A stretch of 64,000 nucleotides of DNA from positions 1 through 64,000 of the forward strand of contig OW569364.1 of the NCBI GenBank assembly GCA_937625935.1, given 5' to 3'. Below are positions 52,663-61,894 of this stretch, piece after piece. The notes under the pieces were generated by a model. The model worked only from the letters and a program-made list of their open reading frames with translations. It was not told the DNA's origin and ran no database searches. Positions within the stretch are counted from its first letter, which is position 1. Every line of letters begins with the position of its first letter. Both the position numbers and the translations under genes were made by a program. This DNA comes from Tetramitus jugosus. Lineage: Eukaryota > Heterolobosea > Eutetramitea > Acrasida > Vahlkampfiidae.

Positions 52663-53646
52663 TCAATTATTCTTGAACAAACAGAGAGGAACATAGCTCA
52701 AGGCAGGAGTAGATTGGATTTCACCCTTCTCCAAACCAATACTCACCAAAAAAGGAGTATCTCTCTCATCTCCCATTGTCACATAATACTTTCCCTCCTC
52801 AATATCCAAATAAGCTCCTCCAATCACATCAGAATAATCGTTCAACGATGCAATGACTCTAATAATTTTTCCCGTGTTGAAATCCAGAGTCACCAATTGC
52901 TGTTCATATGTTTCCTGATTCTCCACAGTGGCATACAAGGTTCCCTTGTGGAATGCAATGGTACTTGGTATGGCTTGTGTCAGAGTCGTTGTAGTAAGGA
53001 TGGTCTTGGTAGCTGTGTCGACGCGAATCAACTGCAGTTTCTTTTGGTTGTTAACGACAAAGAAAAACTTGTGACCTTGACTGCAGTAGGCACTGAGTGC
53101 TGGTAACGTAAGTACAAAGTCAGGAATCTTCACAATAATGTTAAAATCGGGCGCAGATGACTTGGGATTGACTTGAACAAGCACAGTCGTACCATTCAAT
53201 GTCGTTACACCATACAACAGTCCATTGGTCGTATCCAACTCCAAATTCATCAACGGAGCTTGAACCGTACCTGCTCTACTCACAATTGATCCACCCTTCT
53301 TCAAATCCACAGTATACAAGTAAGTAGACGAAGATTCCACAGTCATATTAATCGCATTGAAATAAAAGAGTTCATCTTTTGCATTGAATGCACATTGGTT
53401 GGGCAACAGTCCTCCCAGAGTATCCGAATTTCCATACTTTGCAATGACACTTCTCTGTCCAGACAAATGAGTGTTATCCACCAACAATTCGTCCAATTCA
53501 TTCTTACTCACAAAGTCCAAGTCACTGCTCAGGGAGAACATGTGAGGGGCAGCAGGGGCAGCATAGGCAGTAGGAAGGATGACGACCGATAGAAGAAGCA
53601 ACAGGCAGAGACTTGCGCAAATGAGGGCAGAACGGTGGTGGCTCAT
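52663..53646 (-). CDS. Secreted propeller-like hypothetical protein
   Basis: Using the Met at 53646 (MSHHRSALICASLCLLL) gives 327 residues with a clear signal peptide ending near AYA-AP. The upstream in-frame Met at 53730 precedes a Lys/His/Thr-rich stretch that would spoil the signal peptide. The mature part has repeated strand patterns such as YTVDLKKGGSIVSRAG, LVQVNPKSSAPDFNIIVKIPD and LVTLDFNTGKIIRVIASL, which suggest a six-bladed-type beta-propeller. No Cys-rich tail or membrane anchor. Function unknown. Confidence 0.6.
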   Translation of the reverse strand: MSHHRSALICASLCLLLLLSVVILPTAYAAPAAPHMFSLSSDLDFVSKNELDELLVDNTHLSGQRSVIAKYGNSDTLGGLLPNQCAFNAKDELFYFNAINMTVESSSTYLYTVDLKKGGSIVSRAGTVQAPLMNLELDTTNGLLYGVTTLNGTTVLVQVNPKSSAPDFNIIVKIPDFVLTLPALSAYCSQGHKFFFVVNNQKKLQLIRVDTATKTILTTTTLTQAIPSTIAFHKGTLYATVENQETYEQQLVTLDFNTGKIIRVIASLNDYSDVIGGAYLDIEEGKYYVTMGDERDTPFLVSIGLEKGEIQSTPALSYVPLCLFKNN

Positions 53647-53901
53647 TGTTCTGTTGTTGTGCTTTTTGTGTTGGGTATGAACTCGGGTGTGTGTGAGCAG
53701 CAAAAAAAACGTTTTTTGATTGACTTGCAAGAGATTGCGGTTTCCAAAATGGTGGCTTTCCAGCCCTTACGACAGAAGCGAAACGACAGCCAATTACTCC
53801 CATGTCTTGTACTATCGAGTAAGATTAAGGCACGCACCCTTTGGACCAAGGTTGCATCGCGCCGCCAAAACGCAAAAATAGGTCTAATATTCAGAGATAG
53901 T

Positions 53902-54020
53902 GTCTACGTTCATACAATGGTGGAACCACCTCTTCCCATTTCGAATAGAGAAGTTAAGCACCATCTGGCTGAGTTAGTATTGAGATAGGAGACTACTCGA
54001 GAACCCTCAGTAATGTAGGC
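53902..54020 (+). rRNA. 5S ribosomal RNA, intact
   Basis: The 119-base gene folds as a 5S: GTCTACGTT pairs with AATGTAGGC in helix I, and the internal control region (AAGTTAAGCACCATCTGGCTGAG, then GTATTGAGATAGGAGAC) matches the eukaryotic consensus. TTTT at 54021 provides the Pol III terminator. The upstream segment GGTCTAATATTCAGAGATAG recurs once more at 55904 (see there). In Naegleria the large rRNA genes are on an extrachromosomal circle, so a chromosomal 5S copy is expected and is seen here. Confidence 0.95.
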
Positions 54021-54255
54021 TTTTGTGCTTCTCTGCTCTTTTTACCCTGATGAAACTACAAATAATGAACACAGATCTGAAGAACCTGCAGCATAACCAA
54101 CCTTTGTCAATAAGCATTCTACTCTTTGCCTACATTACTTTAATTCGGTGTGACAAGGGTTCGGGTGATACAATGACGGTGGATTGGATTTATGAAAAAC
54201 GAATGGGTATGAAAGACCATTCGTAACCAAATTGTTTAGACAATTTAAACTTCAT

Positions 54256-55488
54256 CTACTCATCACGTGTTATGATATCGATATCCAAAAGTCGGTGGTT
54301 TCTCTGAGCAAACCACAACTTCTTTGCAAAGTAGTCATTACATCGACCCGTCTTCAGGTGAAGAAAGCTACAATCCTCATTCGCAATCACGTCAATAATA
54401 AATTCACCACTTGAGATTTGTTGGACCAGATCGGTTGGCCTCGTTAGTATAGAGATTTTCTTCGCCAAGGAGGCAGTTTTGTCACAATCTCCACCGGATG
54501 ATCCAGTTATGTATACAGTGTTTTGCTTATCCACAATCGTTGTGTGCTTACACCCAAACACATGTTTCACTTGCCCTCTGGGGAAATTCAGCGGTCGTGC
54601 GTTGTATACAAAATATCGGCTACAGGGTAATGCCAGTCTGTAATGTTCGTTGAATCCACAAGTATACACACATCCATCATCAGTTCCAAAGAAGGAGTGA
54701 TAAAGACAAGCTCGTATCCATATTACCCTTCCAGGGATGTTACACCATGTTAGTTTCTCTCTAGAACCTCTTGATGTCAATTGACCAAGGAGCGACGAGC
54801 CAATACCATAACATTTACCGTTACTCAACAGAACTAATGTGTGATCCTTACCTGACTGCACATCTGTGACAGACACTGTGAAATAATTCTCATCCCAAAT
54901 CCCTGGTATGACAACTCTCGAGATGGTATTTGGCGCACTACTGAATTGTCCCAGTGCAAATAAAAGCCCATCAGCAGTCAAAAAGAGCATGGAGTGAATA
55001 GTACCATTCATTTTTACGATTTCTTTGCCCTGTAGTTCAATTGGCAGTTCGACTTGAGTTAAATTAGGAACAATGAGAGAGTTGTCACTCAGATTTCCAT
55101 CTGTGCACCACATTTGATTCAAGTTTTGGGAGTAAAAGAAAGTAGTTTCTCTTCCTGTTCCAATCAAACTGATACGACAAGAGCCCAATGCAGTCAACTG
55201 AATAACCTTACATCCTGGGACACCATTGTTATCACTGTCACTCCTATACATTTTGAGAATCATTGGACTGATAAAGAACACTTGGGACATCTCTGTTGTC
55301 AGGAGGTAGCACCCTTTGGCAGTGCACTCCATTTGTTTGATCGATTGGCCTCTCAGGGGTTTCTTCAAGTGCCGTTCATAAATTTCAATATATTCTTCAA
55401 ACTCATCGTGAAAGTAATTGTCTGGTGGGTGAATATCAGGTACAAAACCAAAGAGGTTCTTTCCACAAAAATAAACACACCTAGACAT
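54256..55488 (-). CDS. RCC1-like protein, paralogue of the 35.8 kb gene
   Basis: With Met at 55488 (MSRCVYFCGKNLFG) the protein has 410 residues; the frame is open further upstream to 55614, so the start is uncertain. It holds five or so degenerate RCC1 repeats (for example HTLVLLSNGKCYGIGSSLLGQL; VYTCGFNEHYRLALP). The C-terminus YFAKKLWFAQRNHRLLDIDIITRDE ends where a BTB would begin, as in the paralogue at 35811-37271. The last ~90 bases of the coding region are duplicated at 59338-59424 (about 90 percent identical by eye). This gene plus the upstream 5S rRNA gene form the intact copy of a duplicated unit. Confidence 0.75.
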   Translation of the reverse strand: MSRCVYFCGKNLFGFVPDIHPPDNYFHDEFEEYIEIYERHLKKPLRGQSIKQMECTAKGCYLLTTEMSQVFFISPMILKMYRSDSDNNGVPGCKVIQLTALGSCRISLIGTGRETTFFYSQNLNQMWCTDGNLSDNSLIVPNLTQVELPIELQGKEIVKMNGTIHSMLFLTADGLLFALGQFSSAPNTISRVVIPGIWDENYFTVSVTDVQSGKDHTLVLLSNGKCYGIGSSLLGQLTSRGSREKLTWCNIPGRVIWIRACLYHSFFGTDDGCVYTCGFNEHYRLALPCSRYFVYNARPLNFPRGQVKHVFGCKHTTIVDKQNTVYITGSSGGDCDKTASLAKKISILTRPTDLVQQISSGEFIIDVIANEDCSFLHLKTGRCNDYFAKKLWFAQRNHRLLDIDIITRDE

Positions 55489-55607
55489 TGGATTGTTTGG
55501 TTGTTTTCCCAAAGTGAAAAAAGACCTATTTCTCCTTTGGCCTAACATGCCTACCATTTGGGCTTCGCATGAAAGGGCTTTGGTACGAAAGTTGAATTTG
55601 TTTATTG

Positions 55608-55832
55608 TTACCAACCATGTCGATAGACCGTAAATCGAAGGACATAGCTATTGAATGGTTCATGACATGAAGTCCACAATATATCTGGATACTTCTTCTT
55701 TAACTCCATTAAATCATTCTTCTTTATTTTCTTACCTACGTCAGTGTTGTTTGCGACATAATGTCTCAACTGATTCATCGAAGTCTCATACCATTCTTGT
55801 AGTAGTTTCATTATATCTTTTTGAAGTTCCAT
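55608..55832 (-). CDS. Small hypothetical ORF
   Basis: A 74-residue frame from an internal Met (MELQKDIMKLLQEWYETSM) with amphipathic helical and Lys-rich stretches. It overlaps by a few bases the open upstream part of the RCC1-like gene and might be an alternative upstream exon. No domain recognised. Low support. Confidence 0.3.
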   Translation of the reverse strand: MELQKDIMKLLQEWYETSMNQLRHYVANNTDVGKKIKKNDLMELKKKYPDILWTSCHEPFNSYVLRFTVYRHGW

Positions 55833-55903
55833 TCTGTCGGTTCGACAGTAAGTGTTCTTAAAGTTTTTTCCTACCACCGACCGATTTCTCAAAACAGTAA
55901 TAA

Positions 55904-55928
55904 AGGTCTATTATTCAGAGATAGTGTC
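55904..55928 (+). promoter_or_regulatory. Orphan copy of the 5S rRNA upstream flank
   Basis: GGTCTATTATTCAGAGATAG plus GTGTC here matches GGTCTAATATTCAGAGATAG plus GTGTC at 53881-53904 with one mismatch in 24 bases. The match stops about at 5S nucleotide 3, and no 5S gene follows. The rest of a 5S gene, starting exactly at nucleotide 1, is found 2.25 kb downstream at 58178. I read this as the split flank of a second 5S unit. Confidence 0.6.
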
Positions 55929-56266
55929 CATGATGACACCGATTAATTCCCTTGGAAAGGTTTGAAATTTGTGTCTGCCATTTGGAGTTTGTGTTGGTGC
56001 CAGCAAGGAACTTGCACAAGGAAAAATCATAAAACCCATACTCGCTTTGTGGGGGAAGTTGGTGTTTGTCAAGGATTTAAGATGTTGTGAATGGAGCAAG
56101 AATTTTATTCCAAACACTTCCAAGCATATCGTTTTAAGCCTTCACAGTTCAGAGTCACAAAGTGGCTCGTGGGATCGCGCTCTATTCCGAGTTGCTGTCC
56201 CATTTTCTTCTAAACAACAGAACACTTTTTCTTGCAATTCATGGCTTTCGATGTATTTCCTTCATC
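55929..56266. other. Intergenic, antisense frame only
   Basis: A plus-strand frame (55969-56403) overlaps the 3' end of the Arf-like gene on the other strand and shows no domain. Nothing else is seen. Confidence 0.4.
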
Positions 56267-56821
56267 CTAAACAACAGAATTATCATGCAGTTGATTTGCC
56301 AACCAGTCTAACCCTTGAGTTAATCCCTCTCCAGACTTTGCACATGTGGGTTGAACAATCCAGTTCTTTTGTAAAAGTTCGTGCATGTTCATTTGCTGCC
56401 TAACCTCCGCGGCACACAACGAGTGTGGGAGATCTTGTTTGTTTGCTAAGATCAATACTGGAACATTGGTTAACAGTTCATTAGATAAATACTTATGCAG
56501 TTCATCTCTGGCTTCGGATATTCTGTCCCGATCATCGCTATCTACGACATAAATTAGAGCATCCGTACCCTCAATGTAATGTTTAAAACACAGAGAGCGA
56601 ATTCGCTCATTACAACCTACATCCCACATGGTAAAGTCAATATTCTTGTATTTAACAGTTTCAACATTGAATCCGATGGTTGGGATAGTCACCACATCCT
56701 CACCAAGTTTCAGCATGTAAAGTATGGTTGTCTTGCCTGCTGCATCTAACCCCAGAACAAGGATTCTTGCCTTCTTGTTCTCCCACATGCCACTAAAAAG
56801 AGAGGTGATAAAATTTCCCAT
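56267..56821 (-). CDS. Arf-family small GTPase with altered catalytic motif
   Basis: The protein has 184 residues, the standard Arf length, beginning [13 protein letters not shown] with Gly2 available for myristoylation. P-loop GLDAAGKTT, switch 1 [13 protein letters not shown] and CAKSGEG-like motifs are present. Switch 2 reads [10 protein letters not shown] rather than WDVGGQDKIR: the second Gly is Cys and the catalytic Gln (Q71 in human ARF1) is Asn. That change should impair GTP hydrolysis, so it may behave as a slow or locked GTPase, or hydrolysis may be supplied in trans. The membrane-trafficking role is inferred from the family. Confidence 0.88.
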   Translation of the reverse strand: MGNFITSLFSGMWENKKARILVLGLDAAGKTTILYMLKLGEDVVTIPTIGFNVETVKYKNIDFTMWDVGCNERIRSLCFKHYIEGTDALIYVVDSDDRDRISEARDELHKYLSNELLTNVPVLILANKQDLPHSLCAAEVRQQMNMHELLQKNWIVQPTCAKSGEGLTQGLDWLANQLHDNSVV

Positions 56822-57149
56822 TGTTGGTCCTTGAGCTCAAGTTTCTTGGCTTTTGTGTGTTGGTTCCAGCGATCAGAACTTGGCACAGTTCGAATTTTCC
56901 CGATTGTTTCATCGGACAAGATCACATTATTCCAGTACTCCCCATCTTCAAATCATTGCAACCCGAAGGTCACTTGTTCACCCTTGTAGTCTCTCATGCT
57001 CTCTCTTTTTTTGGGTCACGAACGGGACATCGTCACCTTTGAGTTTGAGAAGACTAGGCCACCTGTTTCAACACCTGAATCCTCAAAACCGGATTTTGTT
57101 TTCATACAACAATTGTTGCCTTAATAATTCTTCAGGATTCCGTTGACAC
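56822..57149. other. Upstream region of the Arf-like gene, no gene supported
   Basis: Two overlapping plus-strand frames (56821-57146) contain no domain and mostly mirror the leader of the Arf-like gene. The 3' end of a retroelement copy begins at about 57150. Confidence 0.4.
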
Positions 57150-58176
57150 CAACATTTTTTTTTAATACAACCATTTCGGTTGCTCACTTATTGTCTATTG
57201 TTTTCTTCAGCCATCGCTCGCAGAGCGGTGGCTCTTGGTCACCTCTTTAATTCCCAATGACGCTCGCATTGCTGTTGTTTCGCTTTTGTTGTGGGCCCCA
57301 ACGATGAAGGAGGGTCGTGAGACACCTCCGTTTCACACTGTTCACGTATGTTCTTGCTTTCTTTTCTGCCACTGGGTCCATTAACCACCAGGTTCTATGC
57401 TCTCCACGCAGAATACTTTGACAGTTTCTCATCTGGCAATCATGATGCTCAACATATGATGCCACTTCGAACCGTTTGAGCGATGGCTCTTGGTCGTCTG
57501 ATTAATTCCCAATGACGCTCTGCGAGCGTCATTGCTGTTGTTTCGCTTTTGTTGCGGTGAAGAGGTGAAGGAGAGTCGTGAGACATCTCCGTTTCACCCC
57601 ATTCACATAGGTTCTTGCTTTCTTACCGGCTTCTGCTGTTTTGATCCCAATCGCTACCAGTCCGTTGGTGACATCTTCGATGGCATTTGTTTCTATGCCC
57701 ATCATACCCTTCAGAAATTCTCTACTCGTCCATCGCAAAGGACGCTTTTCCATCTTGCCATCCTTCTGTCTCACATTATCGAACCATATGTCGATACAGC
57801 TGTTGGCGGACACACCCATGCTGATCAGCTCCTTACTGACTGTCAAGGCTAAACATCTTCTTGCATACACAGCCCTTGGGCATCGAATGAGACAGTGCAA
57901 CACACTTTCGGGTTCTTTGTTGCACCAGACACACTTTGTGGGCTCGGCACCAGTGATATACAGACAGAATGTGTAGAGTCCCACTTCTGACCTGAAGCTG
58001 GAACCATTCCAGCCTTCTGTCAACAGTGTGTGTTCTTGAGAAAGCAGAAGTCTGCCCCACTGTAGTTGGCATCCTTTTGAATCCACCAACGCTCGCTCTT
58101 CTCTACACGTGCATTTCTCTCCTGATCATTCCGCTCAGCAACAAAACGCGGAGATTGCTTCAATTTTCATAAAGAA
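57150..58176 (-). mobile_element. Nested or tandem 3' fragments of the same retroelement family (copies A and B)
   Basis: Minus-strand frame 58089-57529 is the C-terminal part of copy B: WWIQKDANY, CVWCNKEPESVLHCLIRC knuckle and KKARTYVNGVKRRCLTTLL, collinear with copy C at 42-44 kb. Frame 57465-57247 (copy A) repeats the last 35 residues and continues into a complete 3' end with hairpin GCTCTGCGAGC and GAGCAACCGAAATGGTTGTA followed by A residues at about 57155. Copy B's 3' end is cut at about 57475, within the second hairpin, where copy A begins. Copy B's 5' truncation lies within about 10 bases of the 5S gene start at 58178. Confidence 0.8.
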
Positions 58177-58177
58177 T

Positions 58178-58284
58178 GTCTACGTTCATACAATGGTGGA
58201 ACCACCTCTTCCCATTTCGAATAGAGAAGTTAAGCACCATCTGGCTGAGTTAGTATTGAGATAGGAGACTACTCGAGAACCCTC
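58178..58284 (+). pseudogene. 5S rRNA gene copy lacking its last 12 bases
   Basis: The 107 bases from nucleotide 1 are identical to the intact 5S gene at 53902-54020. The copy then diverges just before AGTAATGTAGGC, so helix I cannot form and no T-run terminator is in place. The internal promoter is intact, so it could be transcribed but would not yield a normal 5S rRNA. The 5' flank differs from that of the intact gene and is occupied by retroelement copy B. Confidence 0.92.
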
Positions 58285-58377
58285 GGAAGATCAAAGCTTG
58301 CATTTGAGCATGAAACTACCTCCAATCGAAACAGTGTACAATGAGCTGGGGAAAGAGGAATGAAGAAAGATAAGCTT

Positions 58378-58735
58378 TTACCTTCTGTAAAATCAAGAAA
58401 GAACCTTAATCTGTCAATCATATTCACATCCTAACTTGGTGAGTTTCCCCGCGTTGAGTCGAATTAAGCCGCATACTCCACTCCTGGTGGTGCCTTTCCG
58501 TCAATTCCTTTAAGTTTCAACCTTGCGACCATACTCCCCCCAGAACCCAAAAACTTAACGGTTTCCCTTGGGTTCTGATAGGATCTAAAAGTCTCACTAC
58601 TCCTGATGTTTGCGAATTTCACGGATCAGGTTTCCGATCGTCAAGTTTAACGCGAATGAAGGACAGGTTGATGATGGAGGACAACATCTTGGTATTTGGG
58701 GTATTACCGAGTTTGTTGCGTGGCAAAACGACTAG
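58378..58735 (-). pseudogene. Fragment of nuclear-type small-subunit (18S) rRNA
   Basis: Reading the minus strand, the segment contains the universal SSU core: GGGGGGAGTATGGTCGCAAG, TTGAAACTTAAAGGAATTGACGG, then CACCACCAGGAGTGG, CGGCTTAATTCGACTCAACGC and GATTGACAGATT, ending near TTCTTGATTTTACAG. This is roughly E. coli positions 880-1250, of eukaryotic type. Between about 58590 and 58735 the match is weaker (an alignable AGAC..TTAGAT.CC block remains). It is a partial, isolated copy without flanking 5.8S/28S. In heterolobosean amoebae rRNA genes normally sit on an extrachromosomal plasmid, so this chromosomal fragment is notable. Confidence 0.85.
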
Positions 58736-58849
58736 GTGTCTCCTGTCAAGCAAGTCCTTCACTCGCCCCACGTAAAAAGTAATTTTAATTGGATCTTGTG
58801 CAACAACATTTTGAAGAGTAGAACATATAACAACAGAAAAGCAAGTAAC

Positions 58850-59209
58850 ATGACAGAACCAATTAAGCCTAAAATTTGTGTGTATTGGAGAGGTGGTTTT
58901 AGAGGCTACTTAGTTAGGACTGAGGACGGATACTTCTTAGTGACTGAAATTTCAACTGACATGAATCCTCGCTACACCTCCTTCAAATCTTTCGTTGAGA
59001 ACTCTACGATTGGACTGTCTCAGGACTACATCTCTGGAAAAGGGCCACTCTCTCGTGTTGAAATCTCAGGGCAAGCATACAATGACTTCGGCTTTGCAAA
59101 GTCAGAACTACCCACCGACAAACATGTTTCCTATTCTAAATTAAAGGAGGTGATCGGGGACACCTTGTCATTGGAAAGCATTTACACCTATATTGTAAAT
59201 CAGCCATAG
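58850..59209 (+). CDS. Hypothetical protein following the SSU fragment
   Basis: From Met at 58850 (MTEPIKPKICVYWRGGFRGY) the protein has 119 residues. The frame is also open upstream to 58736, but those residues overlap the rRNA-like boundary and are not convincing. It has the look of a compact alpha/beta domain (YFLVTEISTDMNPRYTSFKSF; VEISGQAYNDFGFAKSELP) with no signal peptide or membrane helix. No family recognised. Confidence rests on codon-like composition and the lack of internal stops. Confidence 0.5.
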   Translation: MTEPIKPKICVYWRGGFRGYLVRTEDGYFLVTEISTDMNPRYTSFKSFVENSTIGLSQDYISGKGPLSRVEISGQAYNDFGFAKSELPTDKHVSYSKLKEVIGDTLSLESIYTYIVNQP

Positions 59210-59337
59210 TTCTCATTGGGTCCTGAGTCAGACAATAAAATCAACTTGGCTTTTCCAATTTGCAGCCATTGCAGTGTCTTTGTCCTGGAAGATCGAAACC
59301 CATAAACTACAAAAATCCAAACTATCGTGAACCCTGT

Positions 59338-59424
59338 TATCCCAAAAGTCGTTAGTTTCTCTGAGCAACCACAACTTCTTTGCAAAGTAGTCATTACATC
59401 GATCCAGCTTCAGGTGAAGAAAGT
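59338..59424 (-). pseudogene. Duplicated 3' tail of the RCC1-like gene
   Basis: The segment around TCGTTAGTTTCTCTGAGCA and CTTCTTTGCAAAGTAGTCAT matches the 3' coding end of the RCC1-like gene at about 54283-54373 nearly base for base, in the same orientation and at the same order relative to a 5S sequence. Homology stops at about 59424, where a retroelement 3' end starts. Confidence 0.8.
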
Positions 59425-59429
59425 TGTTC

Positions 59430-59650
59430 TGCTCAATTCAAGAAAGAAGGAACTTATGTGAATGGGGCCAACGACAACAGTTGCCCCTCCTGCACCTCTT
59501 TACCACAACAAAAGCGAAGCAACAGCAATGACACTCTGCGAGCGCAATTGGGAATTAAGCAGGGGACCAAGGGCCATCGCGAGAGAGCGATGGCTGATGA
59601 TAATTTATTGATAATAAAGTGAGCAACCGCAAAGGTTGTATTTAAAAAAC
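59430..59650 (+). mobile_element. 3' end of a retroelement copy of the same family (copy D)
   Basis: The frame at about 59425-59590 (EGTYVNGAND, LPQQKRSNSND) corresponds to the KARTYVNGVKRRC...KQQQ tail of copies A and B. It is followed by the hairpin GGGCCATCGC...GCGATGGCT and the terminal hairpin GAGCAACCGCAAAGGTTGTA plus A residues at about 59640. It is heavily 5'-truncated. The 5' junction is with the duplicated RCC1 tail. Confidence 0.7.
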
Positions 59651-59721
59651 AAAATTTTGGCACTGCTTCAAACGCACATACTTTTGATTGAAGGCGATTT
59701 ATTGTTAGGATGTAGTATGGG

Positions 59722-61658
59722 TTAGGCATTTGTTGCCGCAAACCTTGTTCTCTTTCGAAGAGGTGGGGCTTCTTTCTGGATTGAATCCTTCTTGGTACTG
59801 CTTGGTTCAACATCCGGCTTCATAAACTTCTCTTTAAGGCTGTTGTATTCATCTAGGATATATTCAATGATAGTTTCTGGATCTGGGATTAAGTTCTCAT
59901 CCGTTGTCAAGGCAATATTCAGCGTACCATTATAACTGAGAATCATGAGACCCAGACCAATGCCCCATGGAAGAGGAGTGAAAGGAAGAATACTGTTGAT
60001 CACTGAGCCCTCAATTGCACATTCTTCAGACACTGCCTGTACATTGCTAACAATCAAACTCTGATACTTTGACATGGTTTTGAAGAATTCTTTGAGCAAC
60101 CACACTGGAGTCACCTTTCCTATTGCAAAGTTGACAAAATTTGAGAAGAAACTCTCCGGTAATTTCTTGTTCCAGCTAGTGTCTTTCCTGATCCATGTCA
60201 ATCTTTGTTCTTGTTCTTTCATACCCAATGGAAGCTTGCATATCATGAAGCCAAACTTGTTGCTGGGAGTCACAAAGTCTTCGAGTCGAGTTCGAATATT
60301 GACTGGGATTCCAACTCGAACATCGCATCTCGAAACAGCGTCTCCTTTACTCTCAGTGTATCTATCGATTGCACCTGCAAGACAACACAACAGCACATCA
60401 TTAATAGTTGCTCCAAATGGCTTTCCAATAGCTTTCGCGTCTGCCACAGTTATTTTGTTTGAGGAGTATGCCACTCTTTTCTTTCCACCTGCTATGATTG
60501 GTAGCTCTTCTGAAGAAGAAGTTTTTGAAATTTTGTTTCGGTATCGGTTGAGCAACGTTGGAGGATCTAATCCTCCCACAAGTGTCTCAATAAACCACTT
60601 GTACAACGTTCTTAAGCAACCAAGGATGAGAAACACTCCAAAAAAGAGCATGTACACTTGTTTTAACACAGGATACTGTTTCAATCTTCCAATCAAGTTG
60701 GCTTGTTCCTTTCCTGTGGCTTCTTCTCTCTCCTTTTTCAAATTGTTCAACATTTTCTCAGTTGTGAATCCATCGCAGAGAGTTTGACAAATGAGAGCAA
60801 TCGAAGTACCATCTCCAATCACGTGATGAACCCTGAACAACATGATTTGGCCCTTGCTGTAACCATCCACAAGAAGAATCTCCCACTAAAACAAAAATCG
60901 GATTGTCAAATGTTAGTCAACTCGAAAAGGAAAAAATGTGTTTGCTTCAATCAACTACTACTTACCATTGGTTTTTCAATAGAGAAGGATTTCGTCATGC
61001 ATTCTGAGATTAGATCTCTCAGAGCTGCTTCTTCATCAAAGCTCTCTGCATCGGTTTGACCATTCAACTGTGTGCAAATGACATGTTCATTCACATCGAC
61101 ATCAACACTGACAAAGAAATTCAATTCATCATCAATTCTGCTGCTCAATCGATAGAATTGTTCCGTGTTGTTCAACAATTTTTCAGTTACAATCCTCTTC
61201 AAGGACTCTGGATCGAGAGGTTTGTCCAATATGAGTCCAGCAATGGCCACAGGAGGATTCGTATCCAGCTCTGTTCGAATCGACAGCGCACCCACATGCG
61301 TGAGTGATCTTCTGTGAGAGGAAAGTTTTCTTTCGAGTTCAACAGGTGACCCTTCGTTGCTGCTTGTGGCAGTAGCGGACGATTGAGACGATCTTCTGTG
61401 ATGGTTCCTTCGTTTCTTGTTGTGGTGTCGTTTCGCAGCCATTTTAAATGATTGCTCAATCTGAGGCACACTACCCATGGGTAAACTTGCCAATTCATCA
61501 GTAGCTCTCTCTTGTTTGCTACGCTTGTACACTCTCTTTTGCTTCATCTTGTTCTGCTGTCGATCGGCTCTCTGTATAAACTTTGTAAATAGTCCTTGAA
61601 AGTGGGGAATATGTTTTTTCTTTTTCAAAGGACAGCTTGTTTGTAAAAAACCACCCAA
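59722..61658 (-). CDS. Wax-ester synthase/diacylglycerol acyltransferase (WS/DGAT)-like protein (two exons)
   Basis: Exons 61658-60966 and 60885-59722 (GTAAGT...TTTTAG) join SIEKPM to WEILLVDGYSKGQ; 618 residues if the first Met is used. The active-site motif HHxxxDG is intact (RVHHVIGDGTSIAL), right after the splice. Further conserved blocks: CDVRVGIPVNIRTRLED and ILPFTPLPWGIGLGLMILSYNG (WS/DGAT C-terminal domain). A basic, Ser/His-rich leader precedes the domain. One membrane-like helix (VYMLFFGVFLILGCL) sits between them. The enzyme would esterify acyl-CoA to fatty alcohol or diacylglycerol. Family members are common in bacteria and plants, rarer in amoebae. Confidence 0.88.
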
Positions 61659-61894
61659 GCAAATGGGGAATGCAAGGTGGTTGGCCTTATGTCACATAAG
61701 CATTTCCATTCATAAATCTGCGAGCGTCATCACATAAAAAAAGGTCTCCACAAATAGAGTCAAGGAGAAAAACAAAAGTCCAGATCTGGCAAATGGAGCG
61801 ATCAAAGTTTACAATAAAAATAATCAACAACTACCAAAGGCTTTCTCCAGCTGAAAATACAAGTTTACACACAAAATAATAATTTACAAACATT

